The position numbers were made by a program, and so were the translations under genes. A stretch of 30,946 nt of DNA, taken from assembly GCA_910586715.1 (NCBI GenBank), contig CAJUJG010000025.1, forward strand, positions 18,026-48,971. The letters are read 5' to 3'. The notes beneath the pieces are model-generated. The model was not told the origin of the DNA and did not search any database. It saw only the letters and a list, made by a program, of their open reading frames with translations. Origin of the DNA: an uncultured Lachnospiraceae bacterium (GTDB lineage: Bacteria; Bacillota; Clostridia; Lachnospirales; Lachnospiraceae). Positions 1-7,889 of the stretch are shown here, piece by piece. Each line of letters opens with the position of its first letter. Within the stretch, counting starts at the first letter, position 1.

Positions 1-1977
1 CCCGCGCAACGCCTCCGCCAAAATAATCCAACCCTGCGACTGGGAAAAAATCCCCGCGTTTTCCTTCGTTCCGGCATTATAAATTACCGCAAGCGCCCCG
101 TCAAACGCATGGCTGTGGTACGGCGGATTCATCAAAATCGCTCCAAATTCCGTATTCAACTGCCGATAAACCTGCTCCAGTGCCAAATCCGCCTGCTCCT
201 TTGTCGCCAGTCCGCTGATAACCGACCAGCTCTGCGGATTGAGCCACAGATTTGCCTCCAAATCGGTCCGCTTTCCGATGACCTCCCCCTGCTGCGTAAA
301 TCCGCGGATAAAGCGGTCTTCATTCCAGCACAATTCCTGTATCAGGCTGCCAAGCTTTTCCTGACATGTATCCAAATATTGAATATATTCGCTGTCCTCC
401 TTATGCTGCGCAAACAGTCTTAAAATCGTCATTGCATAGTAAAACTGGAATGCCACAAAGCTCGACTCTCCGTCCGCCCCAAGGCGCAGGCAGTCATTCC
501 AGTCCGCATACAGTCCTGCCGGCATTTTGTGCGGTCCCAAATGGTTCATGGAAAACGAGACAGCACGTTTTAAGTGCTCATACACCGTCGCTTCCCCCTT
601 GTTGGCAAACGGAATGACTTCGTCAATAAAGGAAAGGTCTCCCGACTCGCAGACGTATTTATAAACTGTCGGGAACAGCCAAAGCGCATCGTCCGCACGG
701 TACGCCGGGTGTCCCGTTTCCTTCACATAAGACGCATCGTCCGGCGTATCCTCATGTCCGGCATTATGCGTAAACTTCACAAGCGGAAGCCCGCCGCCGT
801 TGTCCACCTGCGCAGAAAGCATAAAACGGATTTTTTCCACCGCCATTTCCGGCGCAAGGTGAATGACTCCCTGAATGTCCTGCACTGTATCCCGGTAGCC
901 GTAGCCGTTGCGCAGACCGCAATATGTAAACGACGCGGCGCGCGACCATATAAAGGTCATAAAACAGTTGTAGGCATTCCATGTGTTTATCATGGTGTCA
1001 AACTCGGGACTTGGCGTTTTGACTTGGAAATGCGAAAGCTTTCCGTGCCAGTAGGTAATCAGCTCCTGCTGCTCTTTTTCACAGACTTCTTTGGGATTTT
1101 CATACTGTGCCAAAATCTCCTGCGCCTGCGCGCTGTCTTTCATTCCCAGTACAAACGCAAGGCATTTTGTCTCATTTGGCGCAAGCTCAATGCCTGCCGT
1201 CAGCGCACCGCAACCGTTTTCGTTGTAGCTAAGCGCACCGCCCAAGTCCCCGTTTATCACGCCGACCGGATTGCCATAGCCGTGATACCTTCCGAGAAAC
1301 GCCTCCCTGTCGCCGCAGTATGAGGAAACATCAGCCCCCGCAAGCCCGAAAAAGCGCTCCACGACAATCTTGTCGTCCACGTCCTTACCTTCCTCAAGAC
1401 TGTCCAAATTGCCATGTATCCTCTGACAAATCCGGTTGCCCTGAAAGACCGTGCGCGTAATAAACTGCGAATACTGTAAATTCACCTGGTCCTGCTCATA
1501 ATTGCTGTTGTTTGTAAATTCCGCATAGCCCGTAATGTTTAACGCTCTTGTGCGCTCCGAATTGTTTGTCACTTGAATGCACCAGACCTCATATTCCCTG
1601 TCAAGCGGCACATAGTAAAGCACCTGCGAATGAATGCCGCTATAATCCGCAAGCATTTTCGTATACGCCGTTCCGTGACGGCACTCGCTTCTGTAATCGT
1701 TTAAGTCCTTTCCCACAGGCTGCCACGACGCGGACCAATAATCCTTTGTTTCCTTGTCCTGCAAATAAATATAACGCCCCGGACGGTCAAAATCGTTAAA
1801 GATATAACGAAGTATTCTGCCGTTTGCGCCGGACTTTGCGAAGCTGTAGCCGCCTGCGTTATTGGAAATCACCGCGCCATACGCAGGAGAGCCTAAATAA
1901 TTTGCCCACGGAGCGGGCGTGTCCGGTCTTACAATGACATATTCGCGTTTTTCATCATCAAAATATCCGTAATTCAT
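1..1977 (-). CDS. GH94 disaccharide phosphorylase (3' end off window)
   Basis: Cytoplasmic glycoside phosphorylase of family GH94 (cellobiose/N,N'-diacetylchitobiose phosphorylase group), which splits a beta-linked disaccharide with phosphate to give a sugar 1-phosphate and a monosaccharide. The 659 residues present read MNYGYFDDEKREYVI at the N-terminus, then PAPWANYLG and NAGGYSF, all typical of the family. The conserved GYRDTVQD segment and the YADWNDCLRLG motif follow; the first Asp of DWND, residue 492, is the expected general acid. Family members are about 800 residues, so roughly 150 C-terminal residues lie beyond the left edge. The start was read from MNYGYF, with an AAGGAG about 12 nt upstream. 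It lies 35 nt downstream of a second GH94 gene, so the two probably share a transcript. Overall resemblance is closest to chitobiose/cellobiose phosphorylases, but the acceptor cannot be decided by eye. Confidence 0.88.
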   Translation of the reverse strand, partial: MNYGYFDDEKREYVIVRPDTPAPWANYLGSPAYGAVISNNAGGYSFAKSGANGRILRYIFNDFDRPGRYIYLQDKETKDYWSASWQPVGKDLNDYRSECRHGTAYTKMLADYSGIHSQVLYYVPLDREYEVWCIQVTNNSERTRALNITGYAEFTNNSNYEQDQVNLQYSQFITRTVFQGNRICQRIHGNLDSLEEGKDVDDKIVVERFFGLAGADVSSYCGDREAFLGRYHGYGNPVGVINGDLGGALSYNENGCGALTAGIELAPNETKCLAFVLGMKDSAQAQEILAQYENPKEVCEKEQQELITYWHGKLSHFQVKTPSPEFDTMINTWNAYNCFMTFIWSRAASFTYCGLRNGYGYRDTVQDIQGVIHLAPEMAVEKIRFMLSAQVDNGGGLPLVKFTHNAGHEDTPDDASYVKETGHPAYRADDALWLFPTVYKYVCESGDLSFIDEVIPFANKGEATVYEHLKRAVSFSMNHLGPHKMPAGLYADWNDCLRLGADGESSFVAFQFYYAMTILRLFAQHKEDSEYIQYLDTCQEKLGSLIQELCWNEDRFIRGFTQQGEVIGKRTDLEANLWLNPQSWSVISGLATKEQADLALEQVYRQLNTEFGAILMNPPYHSHAFDGALAVIYNAGTKENAGIFSQSQGWIILAEALRG

Positions 1978-2012
1978 TGTTCTGTCTTGCTCCTTCCTTA
2001 TTTTAAAAAATC

Positions 2013-4736
2013 TTAACTTTCTTCCTGTTTCGCGCCCAGCTCTGCCTCGATTGTATGTACCGTATCCGACAAAGACACAATCGTTTCCCTGTCAAGGACT
2101 GCCGAGCTGTCCAAAACCGTTCCACATTCCTGTCCGTCGCAAAATACCTTTTTGACCGCGTATTCCCCGTAAGAAAGCTTTTGCGGATTTTTATAAACCA
2201 CTTCAAATTCCTTTTGCGCAAAATGGAAACAAATCTTCGCATTTCCCTGCGCATCAAACTGCTCCGCGCACAGCTTCGGACATAGCACCATATCGCCAAG
2301 CGCGCCGCGCACGCCGAACACCTGTGTGACAACCGTGAGCATATACCAGCTTGCGGCACCCGTTAAATAATGGTACATTCCCCTGCCCGATCCGTTAAAA
2401 TATTCCGGTATGCCCGGGTAAATCCGGCTTGTTTCAAAGTTCATCGCCGCGTCCGCAAGCGTCTGCAGCGCCTTGTAGCCTTCCTTTACAAATCCGCGCT
2501 GATACAGTGCGTTCGCGTACATTACGGTCATGTGTGAAAAGACCGCCCCGTTCTCCTTCTCCCCGTACGCAAAGCCGAACATTCTGCCCAAATCAAATTT
2601 CAGCTCCCCGAAATCCGTATTCAAACGATACCCGCCGATTTCCTTCTGATACAGATAACGATCGGCGCTCCTGCAGATCTTTTCTACTTGCTCCTTCGTC
2701 GCGGTTTCGCTCATGATTGCAAACACCTGTCCGGTCAGAAGCATACGCACGCCGTTCTCAAAATAGCCCTCCACACGCGCCTTGTTGTTGTCATAATAGC
2801 TGTTAAACCAGCCCTCGTCCTCATGCTGCGCCTGCGAAATCCACTCCGTCCTTCGGATATGCTCCGCCAGCCACTGCGCCTTATGGTATAAATTCTGTGC
2901 CAGTTCCTTTGTCGAAACGCTTATCCGCTCCCCGCTGATGTTGTGTTGACAGCTTTGCAGATAACGTTGTAGCAGCTCCTGCTTTGCCCCAACGTCCTCG
3001 TAAAGCGCACCGTCGTCCGCCAAAAGCACCTCAAGCTCCGCTAAAACCGCTATCTCCTGCCAGTCGGGCTGCTCTGACAACTGCTCCAAAAGCTGCGCAA
3101 GCTGCAGCAGGTTGCCCGCGTACGCACAGGTAAATGCCACACTTTCGCCGTTTTCTGCTGCCATATCCAACGCATCGTTCCAGTCCGCTCCGCGCAGACG
3201 GATATGATTATGCGCCCCCACCTCATAAAACGCGCACAAATGTTCTAACAGCAAATGCTCTAAAATACTGCCCTCATACACCGCGCCATTTTCGTCCTTC
3301 TGCCGCAGTCCGTACGAGGTGTCCCACGCGCTGTCCAAGCCGCCGCCGCGCTGCATCTGCCCGTCCTTAAAATACGGCGCCTGTTCCTTCAAAACCGCGG
3401 TATCTCCCGTTTGGTCAATGTATAGCTTTGTCGTCATAAACGGCCATACGCCGTGGTCCATCCACACGCGCGCAATCCCGTTTCTGTCCGCTACAAAGAC
3501 GCCCTGTTCTTCTCCGATAATCGTAGCGTTGGTGCCGTCAATCCGCACGCCTCCGTAATTGTCCAAAATCATCTTCCGTACACCGCAAGGGTCCATAATC
3601 AGAAGCGACAGGCAGTCCTGCCACAAATCGCGCCAGCCTCTTCCGCCTCTGCCATAGTCGTGGTGCGGCAGAAAAGAGCACCCGTAAATCCGCCGTAATA
3701 TCGGCTGAAAGCTAATCCAGCGAAGCAGATTGTCATAGCGCACATCTCCCGTGTCATAGCGCACATTTACCTTCTGCTGCCAGTAATCGCGCGTCTTTGC
3801 AAATGCCGCCCGAACCTTCCCTTTGCTGTCATAACCGGACAGGATATGCTCGATTTCGTCCTCCTGCGCAGTCACTCCCATAACAATGGTATACGACACA
3901 CTTGCGTTTGGCTCTAAAACAATCGTCTCAAACCGCAGCCCCCCAAGCGCCTCTTTTCCTGCAAAGCGCTGTCCGCCGGGAACGCCGTCCCCATTTTGGA
4001 GAACTTTGCGCGGGTGGGTAAAGCTTCCGCCCTCGCCGATATAGTCCTCTGCAACCGGATAAAAATCCTTCGGCTTTTCCCCTGTTCCACTCACGCCGCA
4101 CACAAAATACGTCAATTCATTTTTGCGGTGACCGCGCTCGTCAAACGACAGCGTCGGCTTTACATACACCCCATAATCCGTCGTTCTGATACGGTGCAGC
4201 AGCGAAGTTACGTGCCTGTGGTCGCGGATATTGTCCGCACTCCTTCCATAGATAGGAATTGCGGCAACCGGCGTGATTGTCTGCGCCGTTTTTGCCATGT
4301 TGCAAAGCTCCACATGCATAAGCTCCACATTGTCCCCAAGCGGCACAAACGACGTGACCTGTGCCCTTAGCTGATATTTTTCGGACTGCCTTGTAAGCGT
4401 CTGCCACATCAGCCCTGCTGTCAGTTCGCTTTTGTCCTGATTTTTGGTAAATTTCCGGCTCTCCTCCTCAGCGGACGCGCCCACGACAGACCATGCGCCC
4501 ACGCCCTCCACATGACACCAAAAATTGCGTCCCGAACGGTTATTGTGCAGATTTTCCGCGCTGACAGGCTCCATTAAAAACGCATTCTGATTAGTCTTGA
4601 TGTCGCCGCCCAAATTCGGGGTAAGCGCACTTTTTATCCCGTTTTCCCCCGCAACCGGAAAATACAGATAACTGTAATTTTCCGGCTGAAGCAGGAAAAA
4701 CGTTGCGTCCTTGTCCATAAAATGCATTGTTTCCAT
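2013..4736 (-). CDS. GH94 phosphorylase, laminaribiose-phosphorylase size
   Basis: Second GH94 glycoside phosphorylase, 907 residues from the chosen start. That is longer than cellobiose phosphorylases (about 800) and close to laminaribiose/beta-1,3-oligoglucan phosphorylases (about 910). The catalytic-domain motif GADWNDALDM places the probable general acid at about residue 518. HHDYGRGGRGWRDLWQD is the counterpart of the GxRDxxQD segment, and GMYHYLTGAASWY near the C-terminus matches the conserved GTASW region. The frame is open 26 codons further upstream, but an AGGAGG lies 7 nt before the ATG of METMHFM, so the start is set there. First gene of a two-gene GH94 operon. Family assignment is firm; the laminaribiose preference is inferred mainly from size. 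Confidence 0.85.
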   Translation of the reverse strand: METMHFMDKDATFFLLQPENYSYLYFPVAGENGIKSALTPNLGGDIKTNQNAFLMEPVSAENLHNNRSGRNFWCHVEGVGAWSVVGASAEEESRKFTKNQDKSELTAGLMWQTLTRQSEKYQLRAQVTSFVPLGDNVELMHVELCNMAKTAQTITPVAAIPIYGRSADNIRDHRHVTSLLHRIRTTDYGVYVKPTLSFDERGHRKNELTYFVCGVSGTGEKPKDFYPVAEDYIGEGGSFTHPRKVLQNGDGVPGGQRFAGKEALGGLRFETIVLEPNASVSYTIVMGVTAQEDEIEHILSGYDSKGKVRAAFAKTRDYWQQKVNVRYDTGDVRYDNLLRWISFQPILRRIYGCSFLPHHDYGRGGRGWRDLWQDCLSLLIMDPCGVRKMILDNYGGVRIDGTNATIIGEEQGVFVADRNGIARVWMDHGVWPFMTTKLYIDQTGDTAVLKEQAPYFKDGQMQRGGGLDSAWDTSYGLRQKDENGAVYEGSILEHLLLEHLCAFYEVGAHNHIRLRGADWNDALDMAAENGESVAFTCAYAGNLLQLAQLLEQLSEQPDWQEIAVLAELEVLLADDGALYEDVGAKQELLQRYLQSCQHNISGERISVSTKELAQNLYHKAQWLAEHIRRTEWISQAQHEDEGWFNSYYDNNKARVEGYFENGVRMLLTGQVFAIMSETATKEQVEKICRSADRYLYQKEIGGYRLNTDFGELKFDLGRMFGFAYGEKENGAVFSHMTVMYANALYQRGFVKEGYKALQTLADAAMNFETSRIYPGIPEYFNGSGRGMYHYLTGAASWYMLTVVTQVFGVRGALGDMVLCPKLCAEQFDAQGNAKICFHFAQKEFEVVYKNPQKLSYGEYAVKKVFCDGQECGTVLDSSAVLDRETIVSLSDTVHTIEAELGAKQEES

Positions 4737-4999
4737 CAGTCCATACCTCCTGTAATCATTTTTAAACATTTGTTTATTACCACGGCAATTTTGTACCTTC
4801 ATCGGTACAGGCATTCCATTTTAAGAAGTTTCTATTATCTTACTGATTTTCGAACCATGCATATATCAGATTTATGAAAAAAATATCACATAGATGATGT
4901 AATATCATTTTCGATTCCTTCCATCTTTCTGCCAAAAGACAGGCATTTTTTTCAGAATACAAAATATCTTTAAATAAGAACGCTATAGGAAACAGCCTT
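4737..4999. other. divergent intergenic region between GH94 operon and pdaA-like gene
   Basis: A 263-nt A+T-rich region from which both flanking transcripts must start. It holds two inverted repeats: 4792-4797 with 4804-4809 (TGTACC/GGTACA, perfect 6+6) in the GH94 leader, and 4883-4891 with 4897-4905 (ATATCACAT/ATGTAATAT, one mismatch, 5-nt spacer). The second could be a regulator site. No convincing -35/-10 pair was found on either strand, so the promoters are not placed. Confidence 0.4.
4883..4905. promoter_or_regulatory. imperfect 9+9 palindrome, candidate operator
   Basis: ATATCACAT, 5 nt, then ATGTAATAT: a dyad with one mismatch between the divergent GH94 and deacetylase genes. Its size and symmetry fit a dimeric helix-turn-helix regulator, possibly the sugar regulator of the GH94 operon. 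No regulator gene is next to it, and A+T-rich palindromes also occur by chance. Confidence 0.25.
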
Positions 5000-5899
5000 A
5001 TGAACCTTATGAATTTTAGGAACCGAATCACGAAAAGCCGAAAATCGAAAAAGAAACAAAACACCGGTGCAGTTCAAATATCGCAGGTCAAACTCATAAA
5101 AGCGGCGCTTTTCGTGCTTCTTTTGACTGCCGCCTTCCTGATTGGCAGAGGAATTGCATATGTCCGATACGAAAAAATAAACGACTGGATTATTCCGGCA
5201 AGCGGAAGTGTGTCCTCGGAAAACTGGGGACTTGGGTTCGGGCAGGAAGGCAGCCAGCCCACCGGAAACGCCACCGCCGTCGAACTGCAAAAATACGACA
5301 CTCACTTTGTGGGCGACAGCAACGAAAAAGTGATTTACCTCACCTTTGACGCAGGCTTTGAAAACGGCAACACACAGCCGATTTTGGACGCACTCAAAAA
5401 GCATAACGTACCCGCAACCTTTTTTGTCGTCGGACACTATTTGGAATCCGCGCCCGACCTTGTAAAACAAATGGTCGCAGACGGACACTTTGTGGGCAAC
5501 CATACCTACCACCACTTGGATATGTCCTCCATTGCCTCAAAGGAATCCTTTGAAAAAGAAATGAAGGACGTGGAAACCAAATTTGCGGAAATTACGGGCA
5601 AAGAACTCGCGCATTTCTACCGCCCCCCACAGGGCAAGTACAACACCAAAAATTTGGAAATGGCAAAGGATTTGGGCTACCACACATTCTTTTGGAGCCT
5701 TGCCTATGTGGACTGGTATCAGGATAAACAGCCCACAAAAGACGAGGCATTCAAAAAACTGGTCGGACGTATCCACCCGGGAGCAATTGTTTTATTGCAC
5801 AGCACTTCTAAGACAAACGGGGAAATTTTAGATGAACTGCTGACGAAATGGGAAGAAATGGGGTATACATTCCGGACACTGGAGGACTTTGTGAATTAA
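5000..5899 (+). CDS. pdaA: PdaA-like membrane-anchored polysaccharide deacetylase (CE4)
   Basis: Carbohydrate esterase family 4 (NodB fold) of the PdaA subgroup. These enzymes de-N-acetylate N-acetylmuramic acid in peptidoglycan, the step that leads to muramic delta-lactam in the spore cortex. The 299 residues begin with a basic cytoplasmic stretch (1-30) and one membrane segment (about 34-54), so the catalytic domain faces outward. Catalytic motifs are visible: TFDAG (115-119), NHTYHH (167-172), RPPQGKYN (208-215), WSLAYVDWY (232-240) and GAIVLLHSTSKTN (261-273). In motif 1 the second Asp of canonical TFDDG is replaced by Ala, a change shared with B. subtilis PdaA, which has Asn there. AGGAAA lies about 9 nt before the ATG. 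It is transcribed alone on the plus strand. The exact substrate is inferred from PdaA-like motifs. Confidence 0.85.
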   Translation: MNLMNFRNRITKSRKSKKKQNTGAVQISQVKLIKAALFVLLLTAAFLIGRGIAYVRYEKINDWIIPASGSVSSENWGLGFGQEGSQPTGNATAVELQKYDTHFVGDSNEKVIYLTFDAGFENGNTQPILDALKKHNVPATFFVVGHYLESAPDLVKQMVADGHFVGNHTYHHLDMSSIASKESFEKEMKDVETKFAEITGKELAHFYRPPQGKYNTKNLEMAKDLGYHTFFWSLAYVDWYQDKQPTKDEAFKKLVGRIHPGAIVLLHSTSKTNGEILDELLTKWEEMGYTFRTLEDFVN

Positions 5900-5964
5900 A
5901 TATCAATTAGGTTTGCGCATATGCCCTTGTCATTCTTACATTGCCGAAAAAAAAAGAACACTGT

Positions 5965-6041
5965 CTGTGATACGAAAATCAGCGGATAGGCATTTCTACG
6001 CCTATCCGCTGAACTTTCGTATGCTTACTCTTTTATCACAG
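5965..6041. terminator. long hairpin terminator between convergent genes
   Basis: Nested inverted repeat: CTGTGATA (5965-5972) pairs with TATCACAG (6034-6041), and TCAGCGGATAGGC (5979-5991) pairs with GCCTATCCGCTGA (6000-6012), with matching TACGAAA/TTTCGTA flanks. On the minus strand the hairpin is followed within about 20 nt by nine T (complement of the A-run at 5947-5955), so it should terminate the sigma/anti-sigma operon. The outer arm covers the anti-sigma stop codon. It may also stop the plus-strand deacetylase transcript, although the T-run on that side is poor. Confidence 0.8.
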
Positions 6042-7217
6042 CTTCGGTCGGTAAACGACATACGTCACTGTTCCATCTTCATTTAAAACATAGACATCAA
6101 TCACCAAATCCGCCAGTGCATTCTCCGAATAAGAATACCCTCCAATCTGATATTCTCCCGCCTTAATCTCCGGCGTAACCCAAAAGGCGCTGCCCCCCGC
6201 GGCACCGGTCTCAAATTCATAAGAACCTAAAACCATACCCTCTTTGTCAGGCGTAAGCACCATTCTCGTTGATTCCACAGGCGCCGCATACTCGTCAAGG
6301 TTATCCGGCGTCAGCTGATTCATAAACTCCTCCACCGCCAAATCCGACGCGTCCGCTTTCCCTATTTGGAACTCATACGAACCCTGCGCAGGCGTATCCC
6401 ACTCGGCGCGCAGTTTCTCTAAATACGCATCTGCAGCCGAACTGTCCGCCTTGCTTTTGTCCACAGGCAGCGTAAACAGCGCATTCACACCCTTGTAATC
6501 CGCGTTGCGGCTGATTTCTCCGCTGCCCTCGTCAAAACGGTACGCCTCCATGTCATAAAACGTCCCCGAGCTCACGCCGACATAAATCCCCTTGTCTGCA
6601 AACATCTCAATATTATCCATTTCCATCATGCGGTACATTACGCCGTCTTTTACAGCCGTCGAATAACCGCCGCCCATACTCTGTAAGCTATACTGTTTTG
6701 GGTCCAGTCCGCGGATATAGTGCGACACATATAGCGGTTCCTTATCATAATCGTCCGACGACGTGTCCGGCATCGGCGTACCGTCCACGCGCTCAATCGC
6801 CACAACCGTATAAATTTTATTCTCCTCTACCACGCCCTTGTCGTCCGTTATCATATAGTCGCTGATATTTTTTCCCGCGACGCTCCCCAAAAGCGTAATG
6901 CGGTAACCGCCGCTCTCCTGCGTTTCATTGACAAGCACCGCGCCCTCGCCCGAAAATGCCTTCGCAAGCGTATCGTCCTCAAACTCCACCGCAATCTCCG
7001 CAGGGCTAAAATACCGCCGCGCCGCCACAACCGTCACGGAACCCAAAAGCACTACACATACCGCAGCGGCAACTGCCGCCGGAATTCTTTTTTGATGTTT
7101 CATCCGTTTCCTCTCCTTTGCCCGCAAAAGAACCTGACAATTCAACTGTTCGGGAGGCACATCCGTCGGAGTCAGTGATTTTTTTAACAATTCGTCCATA
7201 TCCTCTATTCTGTTCAT
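6036..7217 (-). CDS. putative membrane-anchored anti-sigma factor
   Basis: Protein of 393 residues with a short cytoplasmic N-terminus (1-43, MNRIEDMDELLKKSLTP...), one membrane segment (about 45-66, alanine/valine-rich) and a large extracellular domain of about 325 residues rich in acidic and beta-forming stretches. This architecture, placed directly behind an ECF sigma gene, is that of an anti-sigma factor that holds the sigma factor at the membrane until a signal is sensed outside. Of two possible starts, the ATG at 7217 is preferred. It overlaps the sigma stop codon as ATGA and has GGAG 10 nt upstream, while the ATG at 7223 lies only 4 nt from that GGAG. No named sensor domain is recognised in the outer part; the anti-sigma role rests on context and topology. 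Confidence 0.7.
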   Translation of the reverse strand: MNRIEDMDELLKKSLTPTDVPPEQLNCQVLLRAKERKRMKHQKRIPAAVAAAVCVVLLGSVTVVAARRYFSPAEIAVEFEDDTLAKAFSGEGAVLVNETQESGGYRITLLGSVAGKNISDYMITDDKGVVEENKIYTVVAIERVDGTPMPDTSSDDYDKEPLYVSHYIRGLDPKQYSLQSMGGGYSTAVKDGVMYRMMEMDNIEMFADKGIYVGVSSGTFYDMEAYRFDEGSGEISRNADYKGVNALFTLPVDKSKADSSAADAYLEKLRAEWDTPAQGSYEFQIGKADASDLAVEEFMNQLTPDNLDEYAAPVESTRMVLTPDKEGMVLGSYEFETGAAGGSAFWVTPEIKAGEYQIGGYSYSENALADLVIDVYVLNEDGTVTYVVYRPKL

Positions 7218-7750
7218 CCGCATTCCGCTCCTTCCTGATTATGCGTAAGCTTACGCTGCAATATCCGTTTCGCCCGGTACAGCCTGCTTTTCACCGTACC
7301 TTCCGGCAGCCTTAACACGGACGCAATCTCCGACAGCGACAGCTCCTCCATGTAAAACAGCAGCACAGGCAGCCTGTATTTGTCCGCAAGCGACTGTACC
7401 GCACTGCGAACGATACGGCATTCCTCTCGCGCAATGACCTCCTCCTCCAAAAGCCGCGCGTCCTCAGGAATGTCCGTATCCATCTCCTCCACGGACTGCC
7501 ACACGCCCACAATCCGCCTCCGCGCGGACAGCTTGCGCTTTTCGTTCCGGTACAGATTGACCGCAATCCCCATCAGATAGCTCTTCGGATTCTTCGGGGT
7601 CACAAGCCTGTCCCCGATTTCATACAGTTTCAGAAACGTGTCCTGATACAAATCCTGCGCCTCCTCAAGGTTCCATGTCACCGAACGGCAAAACGAATAT
7701 AAATCCCTACCATACTCCCGTATATATTGTTCCAGTTCTTCCTGCCTCAT
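7214..7750 (-). CDS. ECF-type RNA polymerase sigma factor
   Basis: Sigma-70 family extracytoplasmic-function factor, 178 residues, the usual length. Region 2 spans about 5-75 and includes WNLEEAQDLYQDTFLKLYE (-10 recognition and core binding) and KSYLMGIAVNLYRNEKRK. Region 4 spans about 112-165 and carries the helix-turn-helix LSLSEIASVLRLPEGTVKSRLYRAK, which reads the -35 element. GGAGG sits 6 nt before the ATG. It is cotranscribed and overlaps by 4 nt with the membrane protein that follows, the usual sigma/anti-sigma pairing. Such pairs often autoregulate, but no clear ECF promoter (GGAAAC...CGT-like) was placed upstream. Confidence 0.92.
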   Translation of the reverse strand: MRQEELEQYIREYGRDLYSFCRSVTWNLEEAQDLYQDTFLKLYEIGDRLVTPKNPKSYLMGIAVNLYRNEKRKLSARRRIVGVWQSVEEMDTDIPEDARLLEEEVIAREECRIVRSAVQSLADKYRLPVLLFYMEELSLSEIASVLRLPEGTVKSRLYRAKRILQRKLTHNQEGAECG

Positions 7751-7803
7751 TCATAACCTCCTGCAGCACCGGACGCCCTCATGAAAACGACCGGAAAATA
7801 GGA

Positions 7804-7847
7804 TACCCTATATCATGAAAGAATAACCCTTTCACTGATATAGGGTA
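7804..7847. terminator. 12-bp inverted repeat between ABC-F and sigma genes
   Basis: TACCCTATATCA (7804-7815) is matched perfectly by TGATATAGGGTA (7836-7847). An inner GAAAG/CTTTC pair and a 7-nt loop extend it into one long stem. It lies 43 nt downstream of the ABC-F stop and 54 nt upstream of the sigma start on the same strand. It could end the ABC-F transcript, but the bases that follow on the minus strand are only moderately T-rich (TCCTATTTTCC). A role as an operator or mRNA structure for the sigma operon is therefore equally open. Confidence 0.5.
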
Positions 7848-7889
7848 ACGGGCACAAAAAAAGTTTCCTTTACGTGAATATTTTTTATT

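Noticed and set aside
574..1323. 249-codon open frame on the plus strand inside the GH94 gene
   Set aside because: Antisense shadow of a G+C-rich coding region; basic, low-complexity product without any motif.
4926..4955. Terminator-like TGCC...GGCA stem followed by seven T, plus strand
   Set aside because: The stem is only 4 bp and there is no plus-strand gene upstream of it to terminate.
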